The notes beneath the pieces are model-generated. The model made no database searches. It saw only the letters and a list, made by a program, of their open reading frames with translations, and was not told where the DNA came from. Both the position numbers and the translations under genes were made by a program. DNA of 64,000 nt from NCBI RefSeq assembly GCF_006716345.1, contig NZ_VFOX01000001.1, positions 1,054,001-1,118,000 of the forward strand. Direction: 5' to 3'. Shown one piece after another: positions 18,686 through 28,436 of this stretch. The number at the start of each line of letters is the position of its first letter. Position 1 is the first letter of the stretch. The stretch is from Microbacterium saperdae (lineage in GTDB: Bacteria; Actinomycetota; Actinomycetes; Actinomycetales; Microbacteriaceae).

Positions 18686-19726
18686 GTGTCTGAGTCTCCC
18701 GAGATCACCCCAGAAGCCGTCGAAGCGGCCGTCGCCGCAGCGCTCGCCGCGATCGGTGCTGCTGCCGACACCGCCGAGCTGAAAGCCGTCCGTGCCGCGC
18801 ACGTCGCCGAAGGATCGCCCCTCGCGGTCCTGAACGCGTCCATGCGTCAGGTCGCGCCCGAGAACAAGGCCGCGTTCGGCAAACTCGTCGGTCAGGGCCG
18901 CGGTCAGGTCACGCAGGCGCTGGCGGCGAAGGAAGCCGAGCTCGCGGCCGCCGAGGTCACCGCGCGCCTCGAGGCCGAGCGCATCGACATCACGGCCGTG
19001 CCCTCGCGCACCCGTGTCGGCGCCCGTCATCCGCTCACACTCCTGCAGGACCAGGTCTGCGACATCTTCGTCGGCATGGGCTGGGAGATCGCGGAAGGGC
19101 CGGAGCTCGAGCACGAGTGGTTCAACTTCGACGCCCTCAACTTCGACGTGGACCACCCCGCCCGCCAGGAGCAGGACACCTTCTACGTCGACCCGACCTC
19201 GCGTCACCTCGTGATGCGCACGCACACGAGCCCCGTGCAGGTGCGCTCGATGCTCGACCGCGAGGTGCCGATCTACGTGCTGTGCCCCGGTCGCGTGTAC
19301 CGCACGGATGAGTTCGATGCCACGCACCTGCCTGTCTTCACGCAGTTCGAGGGACTCGTGATCGACAAGGGCATCACGATGGCGCACCTCAAGGGCACCC
19401 TGGATCACTTCGCGAAGCAGCTCTTCGGCGCCGAGGCGAAGACGCGTTTCCGCACCAACTACTTCCCCTTCACCGAGCCCTCCGCCGAGCTCGACCTGTG
19501 GCACCCGACCTTCAAGGGCGGCGCACGCTGGATCGAGTGGGGCGGCTGCGGCATGGTCAACCCGAACGTGCTCCGCGCGGCCGGGATCGACCCCGAGGTG
19601 TACAGCGGCTTCGCGTTCGGCATGGGCATCGAGCGAGGACTCATGTTCCGCAGCGATGTGCAGGACATGCGCGACATGGCCGAGGGTGATGTCCGTTTCA
19701 GCGAGCAGTACGGGATGGTGGTGTGA
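18686..19726 (+). CDS. pheS: Phenylalanyl-tRNA synthetase alpha subunit
   Basis: 346-residue PheRS alpha chain; with PheT it forms the alpha2beta2 enzyme charging tRNA-Phe. An N-terminal coiled-coil (residues 1-95) that grips tRNA is followed by the class II catalytic core with motif 2 CPGRVYRTDEFDATH, FRTNYFPFTEPSAELD and motif 3 GFAFGMGIERGLMF. The GTG start lies 8 bases after TAGACT (18672-18677), so it is probably leaderless. No Phe-leader peptide or T-box is present in the 33-base gap. Confidence 0.97.
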   Translation: MSESPEITPEAVEAAVAAALAAIGAAADTAELKAVRAAHVAEGSPLAVLNASMRQVAPENKAAFGKLVGQGRGQVTQALAAKEAELAAAEVTARLEAERIDITAVPSRTRVGARHPLTLLQDQVCDIFVGMGWEIAEGPELEHEWFNFDALNFDVDHPARQEQDTFYVDPTSRHLVMRTHTSPVQVRSMLDREVPIYVLCPGRVYRTDEFDATHLPVFTQFEGLVIDKGITMAHLKGTLDHFAKQLFGAEAKTRFRTNYFPFTEPSAELDLWHPTFKGGARWIEWGGCGMVNPNVLRAAGIDPEVYSGFAFGMGIERGLMFRSDVQDMRDMAEGDVRFSEQYGMVV

Positions 19727-22230
19727 TGCGCGTCCCGCTTTCGTGGTTGCGTGAGTACGTCGATCTGGCAGCGGATGCTGCGCCGGAGGACGTGCTGGAG
19801 GCGTTGGTGACGGTCGGCTTCGAAGAGGAGGACGTGCACCGCTTCGAGATCTCCGGACCCGTCGTCGTCGGACAGGTCGTCTCGCTCGAGGCCGAACCGC
19901 AGTCCAACGGCAAGACCATCAACTGGTGCCAGGTCGATGTGGGCGAGGAGCACGGCGGCATCCGCGGCATCGTCTGCGGTGCGCACAACTTCGTCGCCGG
20001 TGACAAGGTCGTCGTGACCCTGCCCGGCGCCGTGCTGCCCGGCCCGTTCCCGATCGCTGCGCGCAAGACCTACGGCCACGTATCCGACGGCATGATCGCC
20101 TCGGCGCGCGAGCTCGGGCTGGGGGATGAGCACAACGGCATCGTCGTGCTCTCCGACCTCGGTATCGACGCCCCCGTCGGCACCGACGCCATCGCGCTGC
20201 TGGGGCTCGACGACGTCGCGGTCGAGATCAACGTCACGCCCGACCGCGGCTATGCGTTCTCGCTGCGCGGTGTCGCCCGCGAGTACTCGCACGCCACCGG
20301 AGCGACCTTCCGCGATCCGGCCGAGCGCGACTTCGCCGAGCTGCAGCCCGGCAGCGGACACACGACCGTCGTCGACGACGTCGCGCCGGTGCGCGGCCGC
20401 GTCGGTGCGAGCGAGTTCGTCACCCGCGTCGTGCGCGGTGTCGATCCCTCGCGTCCCACCCCGCCGTGGATGATCGCGCGGCTGACGCTCGCGGGCATGC
20501 GCTCGCTCGGCGTGCTGATCGACATCACGAACTACGTCATGCTCGAGCTGGGCCAGCCCCTGCACGGCTACGACCTCGACAAGCTCGACGGCGGCATCAC
20601 CGTGCGCCGTGCGACGCCGGGCGAGAAGATGACCACGCTCGACGGGCAGGAGCGCGCGCTCCACGTGGAGGACCTGCTCATCACCGACGGCTCCGGTCCG
20701 ATCGGTCTCGCCGGCGTCATGGGCGGCGGCACGACGGAGATGAGCGAGACCACGAAGAACGTGCTGATCGAGGCCGCGAGCTTCGATCCCACGACGATCG
20801 CGCGCACGGCTCGTCGGCACAAGCTGCCCAGTGAGGCGTCCAAGCGCTTCGAGCGCGGTGTCGACCCGCTCATCCCGTTCGTGGCCGCACGCCGCGCCGC
20901 CGACCTCATGGTCGAGCTGGCCGGCGGCACGCTCACGGAAGAGGGAGGCGCACTGTTCGCCGAGGTCTTCGTCGCCGACATCGAGCTGCCTGCCGGTTTC
21001 GTGCAGGGCCTCATCGGCGTCGACTACACCGACGAGGAGATCACCGGTGCTCTGACCACGATCGGTGCCGAGGTCGAGAAGGCCGACGACGGCTGGACCG
21101 TCATCCCGCCCACCTGGCGGCCCGATCTGACGGACAAGTGGACGCTGGCCGAAGAGGTCGCGCGCATCCACGGACTCGACCGCATCCCCTCGGTGCTGCC
21201 GACCCCGCCCTCCGGCCGCGGCCTCACGGCGCTGCAGCAGGGCCGCCGCCGGGTCGCGGACGCGCTCGCGGCTGCCGGATTCGTCGAGACCCCGGCATTC
21301 CCGTTCACGACGGAGGCGCAGAACGACCTGCACGGCTCCGCCTCCGGAGAGCACCTGCCCAGCATCCGTCTGGCGAACCCGCTCGACGGGCAGGCGCCGT
21401 TCCTGCGTCGCTCGCTGGTGCCCGGTCTGCTGCAGACCGCGCACCGCAACATCGCGCGCGGACTCACCGACCTCGCGATCTTCGAGAGCGGCGCGGTCTT
21501 CCTGCCCGAGCCCGGCGTGACCTACGGCACCGATGAGGTCCCGCCGCTGGGTGTGCGCCCCTCGGACGACACGCTCGCCGCGCTGAACGCGTCGATCCCG
21601 CCGCAGCACCGTCATGTCGCCCTGCTGCTCGCGGGGAACATCGTGGCGCGTCAGCCCGGCCGTCCGGCCGAGCCTGCCGGCCTCTCGGAGGCGCTCGACG
21701 CCGCACGGGTCATCGCGAGCGCTGCCGGTGTCGAGATCGACGTCGTGCAGTCACAGCGCGCTGCCCTGCACCCCGGACGCACGGGAACGCTGCAGGTCGA
21801 CGGTGCCGAGGTCGGCTACGTCGGCGAACTGCACCCCGTGGTCTCGGATGAGGCGGATCTGCCCGGACGCGCCATCGTGCTCGAGCTCGATCTCGATCTG
21901 ATCCTGTCGCTGGCCGGACGGCGCATCGTCGCCGAGTCGCTCTCGACCTTCACCGCTGCCACGCAGGATGTGTCGCTCACGCTTCCGGCCGATGTGGCTG
22001 CCGGAGACGTGCGGGCGGCGCTGGCAGAAGGCGCCGGCGCTCTGCTCGAGTCCGTGCGGCTGGTCGACGACTACCGCGGCGACGGCGTTCCGGAGGGTTC
22101 CAAGAGCCTGACGTTCGCACTGCGCTTCCGCGCCGACGATCGCACGCTGACGGCAGCCGAGGCCACCGAGGCCAAGCTCGCGGGCGTCGCGGTCGCCGCC
22201 GAGCGCTTCGGCGCGGCACTCCGCGAGTGA
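19726..22230 (+). CDS. pheT: Phenylalanyl-tRNA synthetase beta subunit
   Basis: 834-residue PheRS beta chain in normal order: N-terminal segment VPLSWLREYVDL, EMAP-like tRNA-binding domain (about 40-150), B3/B4 editing domain (about 215-400), B5 domains, catalytic-like module (GRRRVADALAAAGFVE) and C-terminal anticodon-binding domain (FTAATQDVSLTLP to end). ATG 19726 overlaps the pheS stop (TGATG); a GTG three bases upstream is an alternative. No truncation. Confidence 0.96.
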   Translation: MRVPLSWLREYVDLAADAAPEDVLEALVTVGFEEEDVHRFEISGPVVVGQVVSLEAEPQSNGKTINWCQVDVGEEHGGIRGIVCGAHNFVAGDKVVVTLPGAVLPGPFPIAARKTYGHVSDGMIASARELGLGDEHNGIVVLSDLGIDAPVGTDAIALLGLDDVAVEINVTPDRGYAFSLRGVAREYSHATGATFRDPAERDFAELQPGSGHTTVVDDVAPVRGRVGASEFVTRVVRGVDPSRPTPPWMIARLTLAGMRSLGVLIDITNYVMLELGQPLHGYDLDKLDGGITVRRATPGEKMTTLDGQERALHVEDLLITDGSGPIGLAGVMGGGTTEMSETTKNVLIEAASFDPTTIARTARRHKLPSEASKRFERGVDPLIPFVAARRAADLMVELAGGTLTEEGGALFAEVFVADIELPAGFVQGLIGVDYTDEEITGALTTIGAEVEKADDGWTVIPPTWRPDLTDKWTLAEEVARIHGLDRIPSVLPTPPSGRGLTALQQGRRRVADALAAAGFVETPAFPFTTEAQNDLHGSASGEHLPSIRLANPLDGQAPFLRRSLVPGLLQTAHRNIARGLTDLAIFESGAVFLPEPGVTYGTDEVPPLGVRPSDDTLAALNASIPPQHRHVALLLAGNIVARQPGRPAEPAGLSEALDAARVIASAAGVEIDVVQSQRAALHPGRTGTLQVDGAEVGYVGELHPVVSDEADLPGRAIVLELDLDLILSLAGRRIVAESLSTFTAATQDVSLTLPADVAAGDVRAALAEGAGALLESVRLVDDYRGDGVPEGSKSLTFALRFRADDRTLTAAEATEAKLAGVAVAAERFGAALRE

Positions 22231-22292
22231 CCAGCGCTCGCACACGGGCCTGAATCACACCGACGGCACGGCCGCCGGGGTAGCGTGACCGG

Positions 22293-23009
22293 ATGAGCAT
22301 CCTTCCGCAGAGCACCCCGGCGGCCGTGCCGGCAGGCGCCCGCCCGTTGGGTGAGGGGCCGTTCCTCGCTCCCGGTGCGCAGATCGACTGGCACTACCGC
22401 AAGCCGGGCTGGCAGCCGGGGGAGCCCTCGACGATCACTCCCATGCGCGTGGTGCGCGACGACGAGCGCGGCCTGGTCGCCTGGCTCGCCCCTGGCACCC
22501 TGCAGGAGGGTCAGGGCGCGCCGGACGGCCAGCGGGTACGCAGCGTACCGCTGGAACGACGGTGGCTCGAACCGCGTACACGCATCGTCGAGGAGTGGTG
22601 GGGCAACGGGATCCTGCGCATCGCTCCGGCGGGTGCCGCGTGGTCGGTCTGGTTGTTCTGGAGCGACGTGACCGGGGCGGAATGGGAGTTCGCGGGGTGG
22701 TACGTCAACCTCGAGAACGCGCACCTGCGCACGGACCACGACACGTACACCTCGGATCACATCCTCGATGTGGAGATCGACGCGTCGGGCGGCATCCATC
22801 TGAAAGACGAGGACGAGGTCATCGCCGCGATCGACCAGGGGCGTCTCAGCGCGGAACAGGCCGCGCAGATCGAGCGGCACGCGGATGCGGCGATCGTGTC
22901 GTTCCGCGAGGGTGACTGGCCGTTCGACGCCGAGTGGCGCGACTGGCGACCGGATCCGGAGTGGACGGTTCCGCAGCTGGCCGGACTCGACGACCTCGCC
23001 ACGCCCTGA
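22293..23009 (+). CDS. DUF402-domain protein (possible nucleoside-diphosphate phosphatase-like)
   Basis: 238 residues with the DUF402 fold signature: GWYVNLENAHLRTDHDTYTSDHILDVEID and HLKDEDEVIAAIDQGRLS, where conserved Asp/Glu residues bind metal in characterised relatives that hydrolyse nucleoside di- or triphosphates or cyclic phosphonate nucleotides (FomD). The N-terminal half contains IDWHYRKPGWQPGEPSTITPMRVVRDDERG. ATG lies 6 bases after TAGCGT (22281-22286), leaderless pattern. Substrate cannot be told. Confidence 0.8.
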   Translation: MSILPQSTPAAVPAGARPLGEGPFLAPGAQIDWHYRKPGWQPGEPSTITPMRVVRDDERGLVAWLAPGTLQEGQGAPDGQRVRSVPLERRWLEPRTRIVEEWWGNGILRIAPAGAAWSVWLFWSDVTGAEWEFAGWYVNLENAHLRTDHDTYTSDHILDVEIDASGGIHLKDEDEVIAAIDQGRLSAEQAAQIERHADAAIVSFREGDWPFDAEWRDWRPDPEWTVPQLAGLDDLATP

Positions 23010-23088
23010 CGAGGCCGCTGCTCTGAAGGAGCCTCTGCTCTGAGCGGAAGATCTTCCCTGCGGCCCCGGATGCTGGTGACATGGGGTC

Positions 23089-24060
23089 ATGACCGATGTG
23101 CTGATCCTGGGTGGAACCGGCTGGCTCTCCGGGCGGATCGCCCGGAGTTGGCGGGATGACGGGGCGGCGGTGACGTGCCTGGCGCGTGGATCGCGCGGTG
23201 CTCCTGACGGGACGGCCCTGGTGACGGGCGACCGCGATCACCCCGATGCGTACGACGGCGTCCGGCGTGCCTGGGATCACGTCATCGACATCTCCTCGCG
23301 GGCCGATCATGTCGCCGCCGCCGTGGAGGCGCTCGGGGCACATGCGCGGCGGTGGACGTACATCTCGTCGATGTCTGTATATGCCGACGATGCGACCGTG
23401 GGTGCCGACGAGTCCGCGCCCGTGCATCAGGCAGCGATGCCCGGCGACACCTACGACTACGCCGCCGAGAAGGTCGCCGCCGAGGAGCATGTGCGCACCC
23501 TCGGCGACCGGGCGTTGATCGTGCGTCCGGGACTGATCGTCGGAGACGGCGACCCCAGCGACCGCTTCGGATACTGGGCGGCGGCCTTCGCTCGCGCCGG
23601 TGCGGAGTCGGTGCTGCTCCCGCCGGAGGAGGGCCGCATGACGCAGGTGATCGATGTCGACGACCTCGCCGCGTACGTCGTCACCGCGACCTCCGCCGGA
23701 GTGAGCGGGTCGGTGAATGCGATCGGGGACCGGCATCCGATCTCGGCGGTGCTCGAACGCGTGCGCGCCGCCACCGGGCACCGAGGCGAGACGATCGTCG
23801 CCGACGAGGAATGGCTCACAGGCCATGGCGTGGGGTACTGGGCAGGACACCGTTCGCTGCCGCTGTGGCTGCCTGCCGACATGACCGGCTTCATGACGCG
23901 GTCGAACGCGGAGTTCCATCGCACGGGGGGCTTGCTGCGACCGCTCGACGACACGATCGCCCGGGTGGTCGCGGATGAGGTCGCGCGCGGCGTCGACCGC
24001 GAAAGACGCGCGGGCCTCACCCGGGCAGAGGAACACGCCCTGCTCGCCGAGCTCGTCTGA
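23089..24060 (+). CDS. NAD(P)-dependent epimerase/dehydratase-family (SDR) reductase
   Basis: 323 residues of the extended/atypical SDR type: N-terminal dinucleotide site LILGGTGWLSGRIA (Gly-rich loop 8-16), WTYISSMSVYADD at the usual Ser position, and YDYAAEKVAAEEH as the Tyr-xxx-Lys catalytic pair. C-terminal half is specific to this group (MTQVIDVDDLAAYVV, GSVNAIGDRHPIS). No pathway partner is adjacent; the next gene belongs to thiamine synthesis and has its own riboswitch. Substrate unknown. Confidence 0.8.
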   Translation: MTDVLILGGTGWLSGRIARSWRDDGAAVTCLARGSRGAPDGTALVTGDRDHPDAYDGVRRAWDHVIDISSRADHVAAAVEALGAHARRWTYISSMSVYADDATVGADESAPVHQAAMPGDTYDYAAEKVAAEEHVRTLGDRALIVRPGLIVGDGDPSDRFGYWAAAFARAGAESVLLPPEEGRMTQVIDVDDLAAYVVTATSAGVSGSVNAIGDRHPISAVLERVRAATGHRGETIVADEEWLTGHGVGYWAGHRSLPLWLPADMTGFMTRSNAEFHRTGGLLRPLDDTIARVVADEVARGVDRERRAGLTRAEEHALLAELV

Positions 24061-24090
24061 GTGGACTCGTCGCTTCGCTAGACTGCGAGC

Positions 24091-24168
24091 AGTGACACGG
24101 GGTGCCGCGACCGCGGCTGAGAACAGACCCGTCGAACCTGATCTAGTTCGTACTAGCGAAGGGATGTC
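24091..24168 (+). promoter_or_regulatory. TPP riboswitch (THI element)
   Basis: Conserved thiamine pyrophosphate aptamer blocks are present in order: ACACGGGGTGCC, CTGAGA, GACCCGTCGAACCTGATC and TAGCGAAGGGA. TAGACT at 24079-24084 is the likely -10, putting the transcript start at the first aptamer base. The last block contains the AAGGGA ribosome site of thiM (24159-24164), so TPP binding would block translation directly. Controls thiM and the thiED-tenA fusion. Confidence 0.95.
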
Positions 24169-24171
24169 GCA

Positions 24172-25020
24172 TTGAGCGATCGTCTGCGTCCATCGTCCGA
24201 ATCCTCCGTCGTGTCCGAGGCGGTGGTGCTGCTCGAGAGACTGCGAGCCGCCCCGCCGTTGACGCACTGCATCACCAACGCGGTCGTCACCGGCTTCACC
24301 GCGAATGTGCTCCTCGCCACCGGCGCCGCCCCCGCGATGGTCGACATCGTGGGGGAGAGCGGCATGTTCGCCGGCATCGCCTCCGGGGTGCTGATCAACC
24401 TCGGCACTCCAACCCCTGAGCAGCAGGCCGCGAGCCGGGAAGCGGCGGAGGGAGCAACGGCCGCCGGGACACCCTGGGTGCTCGACCCGGTGGCGATCGG
24501 CGCGCTGCCCGTGCGCACGGCTCTGGCGCAGGAGCTCGTGGCGCTTCGCCCCACCGCCGTGCGGGGCAATGCGTCCGAGATCCTCGCGCTCGCCGGACTC
24601 AGCGGCGGCGGCCGAGGTGTGGACGCCACCGACAGCACAGAGGCGGCAGCCGATGCGGCCACAGCGCTGGCCCAGCGGTACGGCAGCGTGGTCGCGGTCT
24701 CCGGCCCCGTCGACCTGCTCACCGACGGGGAACGCGTGGTCCGCATCGCGAACGGCGATCCGCTGCTCACGCTCGTCACCGGCGGTGGTTGCGCGTTGGG
24801 CGCCGTGATGGCGGCATTCCTCGGCGCTGCGCGCGGCACCGGCATCTCCGCACTCAGTGCCGTCGCCGCTGCCAGCCTCGTGTACACGATCGCCGCCGAA
24901 CGTGCGGCCGCCCTGTCCGCCGGTCCCGGCAGCTTCGCCGTCGCCCTGCTCGATGCCCTTGCGAGCGTGCAGCCGGACGACCTGGCGGCCGCGGCGCGCG
25001 TCGAGGAGAGCATCCGATGA
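24172..25020 (+). CDS. thiM: Hydroxyethylthiazole kinase
   Basis: 282-residue ThiM, phosphorylating the thiazole alcohol for thiamine salvage. Family motifs: [63 protein letters not shown] and [17 protein letters not shown] with the catalytic Cys. A TTG start at 24172 is supported by AAGGGA 7 bases upstream; the ATG at 24164 is out of frame and ends after three codons, overlapping this TTG. The stop is overlapped by the next gene (ATGA). Confidence 0.93.
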   Translation: MSDRLRPSSESSVVSEAVVLLERLRAAPPLTHCITNAVVTGFTANVLLATGAAPAMVDIVGESGMFAGIASGVLINLGTPTPEQQAASREAAEGATAAGTPWVLDPVAIGALPVRTALAQELVALRPTAVRGNASEILALAGLSGGGRGVDATDSTEAAADAATALAQRYGSVVAVSGPVDLLTDGERVVRIANGDPLLTLVTGGGCALGAVMAAFLGAARGTGISALSAVAAASLVYTIAAERAAALSAGPGSFAVALLDALASVQPDDLAAAARVEESIR

Positions 25021-27167
25021 GCGCGGATCTCTCGCTCTACCTCGTCACCGACGCGGCGCTGTGCGGCCCGCGCGGTGTGGTCGACACCGTCCGGCAGGCA
25101 GTCGACGGCGGCGTGCGCATCGTGCAGCTCCGCGAGAAGCATGCGTCGGACGGGGAGGTCGTGGAGCAGCTGCTGGCCCTGTCGGCAGCGATCGACGGTC
25201 GGGCGCTGCTCGTCGTGAACGACCGCCTGGATGCGGCACTCGAGGCGCGACGTCGCGGAGCCCGGGTCGACGGCGTGCACCTCGGCCAGGGCGATGCCTC
25301 GGTGCTGCGGGCGCGGCAAGAGCTCGGACCCGACGCGCTGATCGGGCTCACCGCGAACGCTCCGGAGCACCTCGCGGCCGTCCGCGCACTTCCGGTCGGC
25401 ACCGTCGACTACCTCGGGGTCGGCGTGATCCGTCCCACGCTCACCAAACCGGATCATCCGCCGGCCCTCGGGATCGAGGGGTTCCGGGAGTTTGTGGCCG
25501 AGAGCCCGCTGCCGTGTGTCGCGATCGGCGGCGTCGGCATCGATGACACCGAGCCGCTGCGCGCGGCAGGAGCGGTCGGGATCGCGGTGGTCTCCGCACT
25601 CTGCGCGGCCGACGATCCGGCGGCCGCGGCGAGGGACTTCCGTCGGCGCTGGCAGATGGCCTCGGTGCCGCGCGTGCTCACGATCGCCGGCAGCGATCCC
25701 TCCGGGGGTGCCGGCATCCAGGCCGATCTCAAGTCGATCGCCGCCAACGGGGGATACGGCATGGCAGCGATCGCCGCGTTGACGGTGCAGAACACCCGCG
25801 GCGTGAGCGCGATCCATGTCCCGCCGGCGGCCTTCCTGCGGCAGCAGCTCGACGCGTTGTCGGATGACATCGTCGTCGACGCGGTCAAGATCGGGATGCT
25901 CGCAGATGCCGAGGTCGTGCGCACCGTGATCGGGTGGCTCGACGCCGTGCATCCTCCGATCGTCGTGGTCGACCCCGTCATGGTCGCCACGAGTGGTGAT
26001 CGACTCCTCGACACGGCGGCGGAGTCCGCTCTGCGGGCACTGCTCGAACGCGCCGATGTCGTGACCCCGAACCTCGCGGAGCTCGCGGTGCTGGTGGGCA
26101 GGAACATCGCCGACTGGTCCGATGCGCTCGCCGCAGCGGAGGAGCTCTCTGCGCAGGTCGGCGCGGCGGTGCTCGTGAAGGGTGGCCACCTCGAGGGCGC
26201 CGATGCGCCGGATGCCCTCATCGACGCGGCAGCAGGGATCCGCCAGGACTACCCGGGTGCACGCATCGACACCGCGAACACCCATGGCACCGGATGCTCG
26301 CTGTCCTCCGCGATCGCGACGCTGCTGGCGCGGGGTCAGGATCCCGTGCAGGCCGTGTCCGCGGCACGCGCCTGGTTGCGCGAGTCGTTGCGGGCGGGCG
26401 GTGCGCTCGACGTCGGACGCGGCCACGGTCCCATCCACCATTTCGCGGGACTCTGGACCCGCGGCGGGCTGACCACGCGTCCGACGGCTGCCGAGGTGGC
26501 CGCCGAGTGGTGGGACGACATCCGCGAGACCAGAGACGAGATCGACGCGCTGCCCTTCATCCGTGCGCTCGCCGACGGCACGTTGCGGCAGGAACCCTTC
26601 GTCTTCTACCTCGCGCAGGATGCGCTCTACCTGCGCGAATACGCCCGCGTGCTGGCGGAGGCGGCGCGGCTGGCCCCGACCGCGGCAGAGCAGGCGTTCT
26701 GGGCGCAGTCCGCGCACGGCTCGATCGTCGGCGAGCTCGAACTGCACGCCTCCTGGCTCACTCCGGCACAGGGGGTCACGGCGGCCACGTTCTCGGCGGT
26801 GCCGGCGCCGGCCACGGTGGCGTACCTCGATCACCTGCGCGCCACGGCCTTCGACGGACGGTACCCCGAGCTGATCGCCGCGATCCTGCCGTGCTTCTGG
26901 CTGTACACCGACCTCGGTGAGCGGCTGCGTGACGGCGCATTCGGAACCCTCCCGCAGGATCCGGAACACCCCTACGCCTCGTGGCTCGCGACGTACGCCG
27001 ATCCGGCCTTCGCTGAGGCGACGGCTCAGGCCATCGTCCACGTGACCGAGGCCGCGGCCGGGGCGGACGATGAGACACGCGCCCGCATGCGGCGGGCGTT
27101 CACGTTGTCCAGCACACATGAGCGCGCCTTCTTCGCCGCGCCGGGGAGCACGCACGCCGCCACATGA
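25017..27167 (+). CDS. thiED: Trifunctional ThiE-ThiD-TenA thiamine protein
   Basis: 716 residues holding three enzymes in one chain. Residues 1-212: thiamine-phosphate synthase ([45 protein letters not shown]). Residues 213-480: hydroxymethylpyrimidine(-phosphate) kinase ([59 protein letters not shown]). Residues 490-716: TenA aminopyrimidine hydrolase with the Asp in YLAQDALYL, the active-site Cys in [13 protein letters not shown] and the Glu in THERAFF. Together they make thiamine phosphate from salvaged pyrimidine and thiazole. Spacing shows no frameshift between modules. ThiE-ThiD and ThiD-TenA fusions are each known; all three together are less common. Confidence 0.93.
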   Translation: MSADLSLYLVTDAALCGPRGVVDTVRQAVDGGVRIVQLREKHASDGEVVEQLLALSAAIDGRALLVVNDRLDAALEARRRGARVDGVHLGQGDASVLRARQELGPDALIGLTANAPEHLAAVRALPVGTVDYLGVGVIRPTLTKPDHPPALGIEGFREFVAESPLPCVAIGGVGIDDTEPLRAAGAVGIAVVSALCAADDPAAAARDFRRRWQMASVPRVLTIAGSDPSGGAGIQADLKSIAANGGYGMAAIAALTVQNTRGVSAIHVPPAAFLRQQLDALSDDIVVDAVKIGMLADAEVVRTVIGWLDAVHPPIVVVDPVMVATSGDRLLDTAAESALRALLERADVVTPNLAELAVLVGRNIADWSDALAAAEELSAQVGAAVLVKGGHLEGADAPDALIDAAAGIRQDYPGARIDTANTHGTGCSLSSAIATLLARGQDPVQAVSAARAWLRESLRAGGALDVGRGHGPIHHFAGLWTRGGLTTRPTAAEVAAEWWDDIRETRDEIDALPFIRALADGTLRQEPFVFYLAQDALYLREYARVLAEAARLAPTAAEQAFWAQSAHGSIVGELELHASWLTPAQGVTAATFSAVPAPATVAYLDHLRATAFDGRYPELIAAILPCFWLYTDLGERLRDGAFGTLPQDPEHPYASWLATYADPAFAEATAQAIVHVTEAAAGADDETRARMRRAFTLSSTHERAFFAAPGSTHAAT

Positions 27168-27177
27168 CGGAGCAGAT

Positions 27178-27343
27178 TTGCGGATGCCGTCGCGGGCGCG
27201 CTATCGTCGCGGCATGCCTTCGGCTGCATCCGCTTCTCTGACGCTCGTTCCGAGCGTCGTCGTGGTGCGCCGACGCCGGGGCGACCGCCGACTTTAGGCG
27301 ACCCTGCGCTCCTGCCTGCCGGCGGTCGAGTGCCGGTGTCGCC
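27178..27343 (+). promoter_or_regulatory. Candidate arginine attenuator: promoter, leader ORF and alternative RNA stems before argC
   Basis: TTGCGG (27178-27183), an 18-base gap and TATCGT (27202-27207) form a promoter whose start would coincide with the leader ATG at 27214. Pairings: GACGCTCG-ttc-CGAGCGTC (27240-27258); GGCGAC occurs twice (27280-27285 within the Arg codons and 27297-27302 at the stop codon) and either copy can pair with GTCGCC (27338-27343); ACCGCCG (27284-27290) can pair with CGGCGGT (27320-27326), competing with CCGGC-N8-GCCGG (27319-27336). Mutually exclusive stems with one arm inside Arg codons fit attenuation. No U-run is visible, so the mechanism is unproven. Confidence 0.5.
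27214..27297 (+). CDS. Arg-rich leader peptide (27 residues) upstream of argC
   Basis: ATG 27214 lies 6 bases after TATCGT, so a leaderless short ORF is likely. It has 27 codons; the last nine residues are RRRRGDRRL, giving six Arg codons (CGC, CGA, CGC, CGG, then CGC, CGA) just before a TAG stop. It lies 84 bases upstream of the arginine synthesis operon. A run of codons for the end product immediately before an amino-acid operon is the hallmark of ribosome-stalling leader peptides. In a 70% GC genome Arg runs arise by chance, so this is a strong hypothesis, not proof. Confidence 0.5.
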   Translation: MPSAASASLTLVPSVVVVRRRRGDRRL

Positions 27344-27380
27344 GCCTCGGCCACCCGACCCCGACCGTTAAGGTAGAAAC

Positions 27381-28436
27381 ATGACGTATTCCGTCGCCGT
27401 CTCCGGCGCATCCGGCTACGCAGGCGGCGAGATTCTGCGCCTCCTCGCCAGTCATCCCGACATCGAGATCCGCACCGTCACCGCGCATTCGAACGCGGGA
27501 CAGCCGCTGATCCAGCACCAGCCGCACCTGCGCTCGCTCGCGGGGCTGACGCTGCAGGACACGACCCCCGAGATCCTGGCCGGGCACGACATCGTGTTCC
27601 TGGCTCTGCCGCACGGGCAATCCGGGCAGTACACGGATGCGCTCGGCGACACCCCTCTCGTGATCGACGCGGGGGCCGACCATCGGCTGACCTCGGAGAC
27701 CGCCTGGGACGCGTTCTACGGCGGAGCCTTCCACGAACCGTGGACCTACGGCGTGCCCGAGCTGCTGGTCGGCGGCGCGAAGCAGCGCGAAGCCCTCCGC
27801 GGCGCCACACGGATCGCCGCACCCGGCTGCAACGCCTCCACCGTCAGCTTGAGCCTGGTGCCCGGAGTCGCGGCCGGAGTGATCGATCCGGGCGACATCG
27901 TCTCGGTGCTCGCGGTCGGGCCCTCGGGAGCGGGCAAGAGCCTGAAGTCGAACCTCCTCGCCAGCGAGATCCTCGGTACCGCCAACCCGTATGCGGTCGG
28001 CGGTACGCATCGGCACATCCCGGAGATCCGGCAGGCGCTCGCCGCGGCGACAGGAACCGGGGCGCCTGACAGCATCCGCATCTCCTTCACCCCGGTGCTC
28101 GTGCCGATGTCGCGGGGCATCCTCGCCACCTCGACGGCACCGATCGTCGCAGGTGTCACCGACGCCGAGATCCGCGAGGCCTGGGAGAGCGCGTACGACG
28201 GCGAGACCTTCGTGCACCTGCTGCCCGAAGGCAGCTTCCCGCGCACCGCCGACGTGCTCGGCGCCAACACGGCGCTGATCGGTCTGGCGATCGACCGCGC
28301 CGCCAACCGCGTCACCGTCGTCACCGCCGTCGACAACCTCGTCAAGGGAACCGCCGGCGCCGCCATCCAGTCCATGAACATCGCGCTCGGGCTTCCCGAG
28401 GACCGCGCCCTCTCAATCAACGGAGTCGCACCATGA
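27381..28436 (+). CDS. argC: N-acetyl-gamma-glutamyl-phosphate reductase
   Basis: 351-residue ArgC, reducing N-acetylglutamyl phosphate to the semialdehyde with NADPH. Features: nucleotide loop [35 protein letters not shown], catalytic Cys150 in [14 protein letters not shown], and [14 protein letters not shown] His motif. First gene of argCJBDFH. ATG 27381 is 6 bases after TAAGGT, which can act as a leaderless -10, while AAGG within it could also serve as a ribosome site on a longer leader transcript. The stop overlaps a 13-codon ORF. Confidence 0.96.
   Translation: MTYSVAVSGASGYAGGEILRLLASHPDIEIRTVTAHSNAGQPLIQHQPHLRSLAGLTLQDTTPEILAGHDIVFLALPHGQSGQYTDALGDTPLVIDAGADHRLTSETAWDAFYGGAFHEPWTYGVPELLVGGAKQREALRGATRIAAPGCNASTVSLSLVPGVAAGVIDPGDIVSVLAVGPSGAGKSLKSNLLASEILGTANPYAVGGTHRHIPEIRQALAAATGTGAPDSIRISFTPVLVPMSRGILATSTAPIVAGVTDAEIREAWESAYDGETFVHLLPEGSFPRTADVLGANTALIGLAIDRAANRVTVVTAVDNLVKGTAGAAIQSMNIALGLPEDRALSINGVAP

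Noticed and set aside
19459..21615. 718-residue minus-strand open frame
   Set aside because: Antisense shadow of pheS-pheT; no family resemblance and His/Arg/Asp-biased composition.
24153..27155. 1000-residue minus-strand open frame
   Set aside because: Antisense shadow of thiM and thiED-tenA, which have clear domains and a riboswitch.
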